Shown piece after piece: positions 57,201 to 64,000 of a stretch of DNA of 64,000 bases. Source of the stretch: G965233625 sp965233625 (GTDB lineage Bacteria; Planctomycetota; Planctomycetia; Pirellulales; Pirellulaceae); the NCBI GenBank assembly GCA_965233625.1, contig OZ247499.1, forward strand, positions 4,712,001 through 4,776,000. Reading direction: 5' to 3'. The first letter of the stretch is position 1. Each line of letters starts with the position of its first letter. A program made the translations under genes and the position numbers. A model generated the notes under the pieces. The model saw nothing but the letters and a program-made list of their open reading frames with translations. It ran no database searches and was not told the DNA's origin.

Positions 57201-57860
57201 ATGTCGCAGGAAGACAAAGTCCGTGAATGGCTCAGCCACTGGCACAGCGTTCTAGACGCCGAGACGGGCAAAGACGCCGGTTTCGATTTTGAAGAAGCAC
57301 TGGACGAACCCGATGGCGACTTCCGCATGCACTTCACCACCTGGGAACTGTCCGACGACGCACTGCGGCGGTGCTTCGAGGTTCTGCCCGCGGGCGAGGA
57401 GATGGCCAACCGCGCGATCGAAATGCGCAAGCTTCATCAGAACGACAGGGCCAAGCCTTCAGAAGACGAAGCCTTGCAGCTTTTCCAGAACGGTCTGAAG
57501 GCCTATGCAGCGCTCAGCGACGATGCAGATCTGTCGAAGCCTATCCGGGTGAAACATGTAACTTCAGACGGATTGAATCAGGCGACAACTTCAACGGATC
57601 GCGTTGCAATCGTATTGGAAGACTTCGACTGGAAACTGCCTGCCGAAAATCAGGAGGCGGCATCGTTCCTTCAGGAAACGCTTTATCAACTCGGGCAGTC
57701 GTATGACATTGTTGATTACGTCACCTGGCCATTGTTTCCCGCCCGCGAAGGACCCGATCTATATCAGCCTTTTGCCCGACTTGCAGTGACGGATACCTAC
57801 TTTCCCTTGCTGGACGATGAAGGCCCTGTTTTGTTTGTGGTCACGGATCGCGACGGATAA
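57201..57860 (+). CDS. Hypothetical acidic protein
   Basis: A 219-residue acidic, cytosolic protein; ATG 57201 (MSQEDKVREW). No membrane segment or signal. The first half is helical (DKVREWLSHWHSVLDAET, DDALRRCFEVLPAGEEMANR, DEALQLFQNGLKAYAALSDD) and the second half mixed alpha/beta with VAIVLEDFDWKLPAENQ and TYFPLLDDEGPVLFVVTDRD. It does not match any family I know. It starts a group of three + strand genes. Confidence 0.6.
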   Translation: MSQEDKVREWLSHWHSVLDAETGKDAGFDFEEALDEPDGDFRMHFTTWELSDDALRRCFEVLPAGEEMANRAIEMRKLHQNDRAKPSEDEALQLFQNGLKAYAALSDDADLSKPIRVKHVTSDGLNQATTSTDRVAIVLEDFDWKLPAENQEAASFLQETLYQLGQSYDIVDYVTWPLFPAREGPDLYQPFARLAVTDTYFPLLDDEGPVLFVVTDRDG

Positions 57861-57920
57861 ATTACAGCACGGGTCTGCGAGCGGCGGGCGCGCGGACCTT
57901 TTCAGAACGGGCAGCTTCGT

Positions 57921-58541
57921 ATGACCATTAATCCTTACGAATCACCAAAAGTCAGTGCCGAAGAGGCGCCACTGGATTTTGACGATGGAATCGACGGGGA
58001 ACTGCGGTATTCGGTTGACTTAGAAGACGTATTAGCCTTCCATGAATTTCACGCCATCAATTCTCCCGCGGTGCGGAACCAGCTTTATGGATGGATGGTG
58101 CTCGTTGGTGTAGTGTCGATCGCACCCGTCATATTGAGGCCGAGTCAACAGCCGTCATGGCTCCGCCTGGCGATTGCGTTTGCCATCGCCATCATGTCAT
58201 CTCTCATAATCCGGCCGGTGATGAAATGGAACGTTCGCAGGCACGTCCGAACAAGCGTCGAGAGACTTTACCGGGACTATGGCAAAAACGAAGGAGTGTT
58301 TGGCGCGCACCGATTATTGGTCACGGTGCATGGTTTGATTGAACAGACAGCCGTCAGCGAATCCCGCCACGACTACTCAACCATCGCAAGAATAGAAGAT
58401 ACACCGGAGTTCGTTCTAATATTCGTCTCTGCGTTCTGTGCCCACATCATTCCCAAGAAGAAACTGGAATACGGGAACATCGAAAGTTTCATGGCCCGGC
58501 TCCGGGAACTTGTGTCCGACGAAGTTAATGCGGCAAGTTGA
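57921..58541 (+). CDS. YcxB-like membrane protein
   Basis: A 206-residue protein that starts TINPYESPKVS, the NPYESP leader common in planctomycete membrane proteins. Two membrane helices follow in the middle (GWMVLVGVVSIAPVILRP and LAIAFAIAIMSSLIIRPVMK). The C-terminal part (GVFGAHRLLVTVHGLIEQTA, YSTIARIEDTPEFVLIFVSA, HIIPKKKLE) follows the YcxB-like pattern of a PH-like domain with 'I-P-K-R/K'. Its stop overlaps the start of the next gene (TGATG). Function unknown. Confidence 0.75.
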   Translation: MTINPYESPKVSAEEAPLDFDDGIDGELRYSVDLEDVLAFHEFHAINSPAVRNQLYGWMVLVGVVSIAPVILRPSQQPSWLRLAIAFAIAIMSSLIIRPVMKWNVRRHVRTSVERLYRDYGKNEGVFGAHRLLVTVHGLIEQTAVSESRHDYSTIARIEDTPEFVLIFVSAFCAHIIPKKKLEYGNIESFMARLRELVSDEVNAAS

Positions 58542-59101
58542 TGGCGAATACAACCTGCCTGGATTGCGGCCAGCCTCTGGCGTCTTATGTCGTGGGGCGC
58601 TATGGTCGTTGCGACGCCTGCTTCGACCGCCTGTCCGCACTACTGGCGGCTTTCGAAATACCAGACGGTACGCTTGTCGCCGTAACTTACGCGCCCGGCT
58701 TCGCTGCGGATCTTACGTCCTGGGAAACTTGTTTCTTTGAAGACGGATCGATCAGACAGTCCATCCGTTGGTATAAGCCTGTCCACGGCAGCGATCGAGA
58801 GCCTGAACGAACCGGCAGCCTCAGCGATTTGCAGTTCAGCGAATTGAATCAATGGCTCGCTGCGATTGATCTCGCAAAGCTGAACGCTTACCGGCGCTGC
58901 CTGACTGTGGACGACATGCCGAGCGTGCATCTTTATTCGCCAAGTCACAATCTGCACGTTGGCGTGACACTGTGGAGCGCGGGCGATGACAAACTTTCGG
59001 AAGACGCCCGGGAAGGCCGCGACCAGTTTCAGCAAGCGTGGCGATGGATTGATTCCCTATCGCCCTATTCCATCCTGGAACACCACCGGCAGCGGCGTTG
59101 A
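58541..59101 (+). CDS. Hypothetical protein with N-terminal zinc ribbon
   Basis: A 186-residue protein. Two CxxC pairs at residues ~5-28 (CLDCGQPLA, then CDACFDRLS) form a likely zinc ribbon. The remaining part is a single alpha/beta domain (LVAVTYAPGFAADLTSWETC, GSLSDLQFSELNQWLAAIDL, MPSVHLYSPSHNLHVGVTLW, REGRDQFQQAWRWIDSLSPY). No family recognised. It overlaps the YcxB-like gene and is probably co-expressed with it. Confidence 0.6.
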   Translation: MANTTCLDCGQPLASYVVGRYGRCDACFDRLSALLAAFEIPDGTLVAVTYAPGFAADLTSWETCFFEDGSIRQSIRWYKPVHGSDREPERTGSLSDLQFSELNQWLAAIDLAKLNAYRRCLTVDDMPSVHLYSPSHNLHVGVTLWSAGDDKLSEDAREGRDQFQQAWRWIDSLSPYSILEHHRQRR

Positions 59102-59550
59102 GCTGGCGCCACGCTCTGCCTGAAACACCCCGGCGGCGTTCCACCTACGCTTCGCCTACCCGCGGCATTGGTATCTACACGAATATTTTCGCAACTCACA
59201 CTAAGCGCGAAGCGCAAGCGAGGGGCGTTTGATTTAGTGCAGAAAACAAGGTGTTTTGGCCGGATGGCACGAAGTCGAAAGCAGCTTAAACGGGCCAGTC
59301 GCACCAACGCGGGGCGTCCCTCGCTCGCGCTTCGGGTTAGTTTTCTGTCCTTATATGAAAGCGTCAAAGCCGCTTCACTGATAGTGCCTCAGATTTGAGT
59401 AGATACAATGCCCCCGCGGCCAGAGGGCCGTTGTTTCCACAGTGTGATATCCGCGGCTGAATCCGCCGTTTAATCTACTGTTATTGCCCGCAATGGGTTA
59501 TTCTGTAGTAGAGCCTGCCTTCGCATTTTCCCCTACCTGCGAGAAACCGG
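59102..59550. other. Intergenic region with repeat B
   Basis: 449 bases. Repeat B occupies 59199-59340. The rest (59341-59550) holds no frame or clear promoter that I can support, only a mildly AT-rich stretch (TCTACTGTTATTGCCCG) before the DUF1552 gene. Confidence 0.5.
59199..59340. repeat. Dispersed intergenic repeat, family B (copy 4)
   Basis: Ends CACTAAGCGCGAAGCGCAAG / CTCGCTCGCGCTTCGGGTTA, close to copy 3 in both ends and orientation, with a more diverged core. Confidence 0.85.
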
Positions 59551-60888
59551 ATGTCGAAAAAGTCATGGCATATTAACCGTCGTCTGTGTCTACAAGGCGC
59601 CGGAGCCGCGCTGGCGTTGCCGTTGCTGGATGGAATGCTGCAAGGCGCCGAGGCGAAGCAGCCGCTGCCGCGACGGATGGCGTGCATCTTCTTTCCGTTT
59701 GGCGTGGCCATGCCTGCCGACAAAAGCGAAGACCGTCAGTGGGGCTGGTTTCCCACCGGGGAAGGCAAAGACTATCAACTGACCAACCCCCTGCAGCCGC
59801 TGCAGAAGCACAAGCAGCAGTTCACCGTGTTTACCGGGTTGTCGCATCCTAAAGTACGTAGGCTGGGCGGCCACGATTCCGGTGACACGTTTCTGACAGG
59901 CTCCGGGCTGGAAAATAGCCGCTTCACTAACAGTGTTTCCATCGATCAGTACGCGGCCGCACATCTGGGCCCCGCCACGCGGTTCCCGTCGCTGACGATG
60001 TCCAGCGATGGCGGTGTGGGCGAACCAACACGCGCGACCACCATTTCGTTCTCACGTTCAGGCCGACCCGTGCCGGCGCTCGCCAGCCCGAAGATGATCT
60101 TCGAGCGTTTCTTCAGCAAAGCCGGCGCCGCTGAAAGCCGCCGCGATAGGCAGCGGCTGCGTCATTCGGCCAGCATGCTGGATCTGATCGGCGAACATTC
60201 GCGCACGTTAAAGAACAATCTGGGCCGCCGCGATCAGCAGAAGCTGGATGACTATCTGGCTTCGGTCCGCGAGATGGAGCGCCGCGTCGCGCAGTCGCAG
60301 AAGTGGCTGGATATCCCGCGGCCCGACATCGACCCCAAATCTGTCGAGCTTGAAACCGACCAGAAGGCGCCGCTTGAATATCTGCGTGCCATGTACGACC
60401 TGATGTTCCTGGCCTTCCAGACAGACACTACGCGTCTGGCCACGTACATGATCGGGCAGGTCGCAGGCGCAACGACCATTGCCAACGCGTTTCCTGCGTG
60501 CATCGGCCTGACCGGCAACTGGCACGGTCTGGCGCACGGCGCCGGCAAGAAGGGCGGAACCGAACGTCTGGGCCGCTTCGATCAGTTCCTGGCGCAGCAA
60601 CTGGCGTACTTCGTCGACCGGCTTGCCACCACGCAGGAAGGCGACGGCGTGCTGCTTGACCGTACGATGGTGCTTTACGGCAGCAGTAACAGCAAGACGC
60701 ACCGCAACGTGAACTATCCGCTGCTGCTGGCCGGCGGAAGCGGCCTGGGGCTGAAGCACGGGCAGTATCTGCACTTCACGGATAAGACGCCGCTGGCGAA
60801 TCTGTTTGTCACGATGCTCAACCGGCTGGAAACGCCTGCCGCCTCCTTCGCAGACAGCACCGGCGAAATGCGCGAAATTCTGGCATAG
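59551..60888 (+). CDS. DUF1552 secreted protein (second copy)
   Basis: A 445-residue paralogue of the 9010-10272 protein. The signal contains NRRLCLQGAGAALALPLLDG, a Tat-type twin-Arg. Family features: MACIFFPFGVAMP, FTVFTGLSHPKVRRLGGHDS, SFSRSGRPVPALASPKMIFE, LDDYLASVREMERRVAQSQK and RTMVLYGSSNSKTHRNVNYP-LLLAGG. Its length is as expected. It has no DUF1592 gene next to it; tadA follows after 21 bases, which may mean read-through transcription. Role unknown. Confidence 0.9.
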   Translation: MSKKSWHINRRLCLQGAGAALALPLLDGMLQGAEAKQPLPRRMACIFFPFGVAMPADKSEDRQWGWFPTGEGKDYQLTNPLQPLQKHKQQFTVFTGLSHPKVRRLGGHDSGDTFLTGSGLENSRFTNSVSIDQYAAAHLGPATRFPSLTMSSDGGVGEPTRATTISFSRSGRPVPALASPKMIFERFFSKAGAAESRRDRQRLRHSASMLDLIGEHSRTLKNNLGRRDQQKLDDYLASVREMERRVAQSQKWLDIPRPDIDPKSVELETDQKAPLEYLRAMYDLMFLAFQTDTTRLATYMIGQVAGATTIANAFPACIGLTGNWHGLAHGAGKKGGTERLGRFDQFLAQQLAYFVDRLATTQEGDGVLLDRTMVLYGSSNSKTHRNVNYPLLLAGGSGLGLKHGQYLHFTDKTPLANLFVTMLNRLETPAASFADSTGEMREILA

Positions 60889-60909
60889 TGCCGCGGGCCA
60901 GTTTTCATC

Positions 60910-61368
60910 ATGCACGAAACGTATATGCAGCTTGCGATCGAACAGGCCCAAGCTGCCGCCGCCATCGGCGAAGTGCCGGTCGGCGCCGTCGTGCTGCGTG
61001 ACGGCGAAATCCTCGCCGCGGCCCATAACCTACGCGAATCCGCCCACGACCCGACCGCCCACGCAGAACTGCTGGCGATCCGCGCCGCGGCGACAGCCAA
61101 GGGCGACTGGCGCCTGGACGATTGCACGCTGTACATCACGTTAGAACCGTGCCCGATGTGCGCCGGCGCCATCCTACTAGCCCGCATTCCGCATGTGGTC
61201 TACGGCGCGACCGATCCCAAAGCCGGCGCCGCCGAATCGATGTTTCAGTTGCTTACCGACGCCCGCCTCAACCATCGCGCCGAGCTGACCACAGGCGTTC
61301 TGGCCCAGCAGTGCGGCGGCATGCTGACGGCGTTCTTCCGGCATCAACGCAGCCTCGGGAAGAAATAG
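60910..61368 (+). CDS. tadA: tRNA-specific adenosine deaminase
   Basis: A 152-residue enzyme that converts the wobble adenosine of tRNA-Arg(ACG) to inosine. Zinc ligands and the proton shuttle are complete: His51-Ala-Glu53 in DPTAHAELLAIR, and Cys81/Cys84 in LEPCPMCAGAILLARI. EVPVGAVV near residue 21 and VVYGATDPKAGAAESMFQLL further on are TadA hallmarks. The end (AFFRHQRSLGKK) is the usual basic helix. It lies 2 bases upstream of the BtuF-like gene, in one unit. Confidence 0.95.
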   Translation: MHETYMQLAIEQAQAAAAIGEVPVGAVVLRDGEILAAAHNLRESAHDPTAHAELLAIRAAATAKGDWRLDDCTLYITLEPCPMCAGAILLARIPHVVYGATDPKAGAAESMFQLLTDARLNHRAELTTGVLAQQCGGMLTAFFRHQRSLGKK

Positions 61369-61370
61369 CC

Positions 61371-62144
61371 ATGCAGCGCATCGTCTGTCTCACGGGCGAA
61401 ACGGTGGACATCCTTCACCGCCTCGGCGCCGGCAGTTCCATCGTGGGCGTGACCGCTTTCACAGAACATCCCGCGGCGGCAGGGCTGCCCGTGGTATCGG
61501 GCTACACCAGCTTCAAATACGACAAGATCGAAGCACTGCGGCCGACCCTGGTCCTGGCGTACTCCAGCTTGCAGGCCGACGCAGTCGCCGAGCTTTCACG
61601 CCGCGGGCTGAACGTGCTGATCACGCACCAGAACACCCTGGCCAGCGTCTTCGAAACCATACATCTCATCGCCGGCGTCACCGGCCGCACCGCAGAGGCC
61701 GCGGAACTGATCGGGCAGTTGCAGGCTAAGCTGAACGAAGCCAGCCAGGCGATACCCGCCCACGCACACCGGCCCAAAGTTTACTTTGAAGAGTGGAACG
61801 ACCCGCTGGTGACAGGCGTGACGTGGATCAGCGAACTGATCCAGGCTGCAGGCGGCGCCGACATCTTTCACGCCAGAGCCCAAGACGCCGACGTGAAGAA
61901 GCGCGTTGTTGAAGCCGCTGAAATCACCGCCCGCAACCCGGACATTATTCTGGCCTCCTGGTGCGGCAAGCCGGTCGATCCGCAAGCGATCCGTAGCCGC
62001 GCAGGCTGGCAGCAGATTGCGGCGGTGCAGCAGCATCGCATTTACGAAGTGCCGGCTGAGATCTGCCTGCAACCCGGGCCAGCCCTCATCATGCAAGGGC
62101 TGCCCGAACTACAACGGCTGATCGCCGCAGCGCGACCAGACTAA
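61371..62144 (+). CDS. BtuF/FecB-like periplasmic-binding-fold protein without signal peptide
   Basis: A 257-residue protein of the class III (helical backbone) binding-protein fold: RIVCLTGETVDILHRLGAGS ('R-I-V-S/C-L-x-x-x-x-T/x-E-x-L'), SIVGVTAFTEHP, YDKIEALRPTLVLAY, RGLNVLITHQNTLASVFETI, then PKVYFEEWNDPLVTGVTWIS and DIILASWCGKP. These fit cobalamin or iron-chelate binding proteins. The start at 61371 is 2 bases after tadA and no signal peptide precedes the domain, so it may act in the cytosol or use a partner. No permease is adjacent. Confidence 0.82.
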   Translation: MQRIVCLTGETVDILHRLGAGSSIVGVTAFTEHPAAAGLPVVSGYTSFKYDKIEALRPTLVLAYSSLQADAVAELSRRGLNVLITHQNTLASVFETIHLIAGVTGRTAEAAELIGQLQAKLNEASQAIPAHAHRPKVYFEEWNDPLVTGVTWISELIQAAGGADIFHARAQDADVKKRVVEAAEITARNPDIILASWCGKPVDPQAIRSRAGWQQIAAVQQHRIYEVPAEICLQPGPALIMQGLPELQRLIAAARPD

Positions 62145-62153
62145 CGACGCGGC

Positions 62154-64000
62154 TTAGCCCTTCAGCACAAAGTTGACCAGCCGTCCGGGCACGACCACCG
62201 CTTTGATCACTTCTTTGCCATCAAGCAGTTCTTGCACCTTGCTGTCGGCCAGCACGGCGGCGTGCAGATCGTCTTTGCTGAGGCCCGCGGCGACTTCTAT
62301 CTTGGCTTTGACTTTGCCTTTGATCTGCACCGGTATTTCGACGGTGTCAGACTTTGTCAGTGCTTCATCAAACTCCGGCCAGGGCTCGTAAGCCAGCGTC
62401 TTCTCGGCGCCGGTTGCTTCCCACATTTCCTCCGCAATATGCGGAGCATAGGGCGAAAGCAACAGGATGAACTGCCGCATTGCCGAAAGCGGCCGCACCT
62501 TTTCGCTGGTGAAATGATTCACAAACTCCATCAACCGCGCGATGGCCGTGTTGAACGACAGCGTTTCGATATCATTCGTGACAGCCATAATCGTGCTATG
62601 AATCACGCGGTTTTGCTCTGCGGTTGGCTCCACATCCTGCACCGCAGCGTGAAGCTGCAACGCCTCCGCACGGTCATCTATCACCATCCGCCACGCGCGA
62701 TTCAGGAAGTTGCGCACACCACCGACACCCGACATGCTCCACGGCTTTGTCGCTTCCAGCGGCCCCATGAACATTTCGTACAGACGCAGTGAGTCGGCGC
62801 CAAAGTCTCTGACAACGTCGTCCGGGTTCACCACATTGCCGCGGCTCTTCGACATCTTCTCCGCTTTGCTTTTGATCCTGATCTGTGGCTGATCGATCAG
62901 CACAAAACTATCGCCTTTCTTCTCGACCGCTTCGGCATCCACGACTTCAGCCGTCACCTGTTCGCCGCCGTCTGTTATGGCGAAGGTTCCGTCCTCCTTA
63001 TTCTCTTCAACATCCTTAGCAGACACCCACTCGCCTGCGGCATTCTTGTACCCAGTGAATTCCGCTTCACCCAGGATCATGCCCTGGTTGATAAGTTTCT
63101 GAAACGGCTCCGGGGTCGAAACATGCCCGCGGTCGTAAAGCACCTTGTGCCAGAACCTGGCATACAACAGATGCAATACCGCGTGTTCGGCGCCGCCGAT
63201 GTATAAGTCGACCGGCATCCATGCTTTTTCTTTTTCCGGGTCAACAAAGATGCCGTCGTTCTTGTTGTCGATATACCGCAGGTAGTACCAGCAAGAGCCG
63301 GCCCACTGCGGCATGGTGTTGGTTTCGCGGCGGTAACGGCGGCCGTCAATCTCTGGATAAAGCCAGTCGTCATCCGCCTTGGCAAGCGGCGGTTCCGGGC
63401 GTCCATGCGGCTTGTAATCTTCAAGCGGCGGCAGGTTCACCGGAAGGTCCGCCTCATCTACCGCGCGGAGCATGCCGGTCGGTTCGCCGCCTTCGTCAAG
63501 TTCGTGCAGGATGGGGAACGGTTCGCCCCAGAAACGTTGCCGGCTGAAGAGCCAGTCGCGAAGTTTGTAGTTCACCGCGGCGCTGGCCGTTCCTTCCTCA
63601 GCCAGCACGCCGGTAATCTTCTCTTTGAAAGCGTCTGTCGCCAAGCCATCGAACTCGCCGGAATTCACCGCGACACCCGTGTCTGCGAAACAGGCTTCGC
63701 CTTGGAGCACCGCGTCGCGGTCTTCGGCGCCTGCTCCGGGATCGACCACGGCAGTGATGGGGATGTCGAACTGCTGCGCGAACTCGAAGTCGCGTGTATC
63801 GTGCGCCGGTACGGCCATGATGGCGCCGGTGCCATAGCTAATGAGCACATAGTCGGCGATCCAGACCGGCGTCTTCTCGCCGTTGGCGGGATTGATAGCG
63901 TACGAACCGGTAAAGACGCCGGTCTTCTGCTTCTTCTCATCCTGCCGTTCGCGGTCACTGCGCGACGCCGCCCACTCGCAGTACTTCTGCACCTCTTCCT
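62154..64000 (-). CDS. leuS: Leucyl-tRNA synthetase, C-terminal part
   Basis: 615 residues are visible; the N-terminus lies past the right edge. The fragment starts inside the CP1 editing domain (WIADYVLISYGTGAIMAVPA, with HDTRDFEFAQQ, the LeuRS editing signature). It then carries WLFSRQRFWGEPFPI, the tandem catalytic part (NTMPQWAGSCWYYLRYID), the class I KMSKS loop (at 62844-62858), DDVVRDFGADSLRLYEMFMG, and the anticodon-binding and C-terminal domains. It charges tRNA-Leu. The frame is clean. It is convergent with the BtuF-like gene. Confidence 0.95.
   Translation of the reverse strand, partial: EEVQKYCEWAASRSDRERQDEKKQKTGVFTGSYAINPANGEKTPVWIADYVLISYGTGAIMAVPAHDTRDFEFAQQFDIPITAVVDPGAGAEDRDAVLQGEACFADTGVAVNSGEFDGLATDAFKEKITGVLAEEGTASAAVNYKLRDWLFSRQRFWGEPFPILHELDEGGEPTGMLRAVDEADLPVNLPPLEDYKPHGRPEPPLAKADDDWLYPEIDGRRYRRETNTMPQWAGSCWYYLRYIDNKNDGIFVDPEKEKAWMPVDLYIGGAEHAVLHLLYARFWHKVLYDRGHVSTPEPFQKLINQGMILGEAEFTGYKNAAGEWVSAKDVEENKEDGTFAITDGGEQVTAEVVDAEAVEKKGDSFVLIDQPQIRIKSKAEKMSKSRGNVVNPDDVVRDFGADSLRLYEMFMGPLEATKPWSMSGVGGVRNFLNRAWRMVIDDRAEALQLHAAVQDVEPTAEQNRVIHSTIMAVTNDIETLSFNTAIARLMEFVNHFTSEKVRPLSAMRQFILLLSPYAPHIAEEMWEATGAEKTLAYEPWPEFDEALTKSDTVEIPVQIKGKVKAKIEVAAGLSKDDLHAAVLADSKVQELLDGKEVIKAVVVPGRLVNFVLKG

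Overview
The window looks like the chromosome of a Planctomycetes bacterium (class Planctomycetia is likely; the genus cannot be told from sequence alone). The evidence is the family content. There are three PSCyt1/DUF1592-DUF1588-DUF1585 or DUF1552 modules, a DUF1501 protein, a DUF1080 protein, a membrane-anchored PQQ-type propeller, TIGR02996 repeat-companion proteins, an NPYESP-type small membrane protein and several dispersed intergenic hairpin repeats. The sequence is GC-rich and the word GGCGCC is unusually frequent. I saw no rRNA, tRNA or CRISPR array by eye.

Layout. 1-15.6 kb is ordinary host sequence: the end of a prenyltransferase-repeat protein, an ABC-2 permease, a secreted cytochrome-like DUF1592 protein with a nucleoside hydrolase, a lone lipoyl domain, a coupled crotonase / endonuclease-exonuclease-phosphatase pair, a DUF1552-DUF1592 operon, a glycerophosphodiester phosphodiesterase, a DinB protein, and a TetR regulator with a clear palindromic operator.

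15.7-39.1 kb is a phage-derived cluster of about 23 kb, almost all on the + strand. From left to right it holds tail-tip and fibre-like genes, a block of coupled genes for secreted proteins (PKD-like, papain-like peptidase, thioredoxin with DnaJ zinc fingers), a holin-like protein, a lone receiver domain, a ParB-like protein, an ABC ATPase-GNAT fusion, terminase, a tiny helix-turn-helix protein, portal, prohead protease, capsid, head-tail joining genes and a tail-tube-like protein. No integrase, replication gene or tape measure is visible. Two host-type genes and two host-type dispersed repeats sit inside it. A 16-bp inverted repeat, TGACA-N6-TGTCA, recurs at five gene starts within the cluster. 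Together these suggest an old, possibly domesticated (gene-transfer-agent-like) element with its own regulon.

39.1-64 kb is host again: nadC, DUF1080, PQQ propeller, TolC-family lipoprotein, a decayed ParDE toxin-antitoxin locus, ExbD, TadE/TadG pilus proteins, a sugar-type ABC permease, three tandem TIGR02996 proteins with Gly-Asp-rich tails (the third frameshifted), a receiver-HATPase protein, csaA, an ankyrin lipoprotein, DUF1501, DUF1552, tadA, a BtuF-like protein, and leuS, which runs off the right edge.
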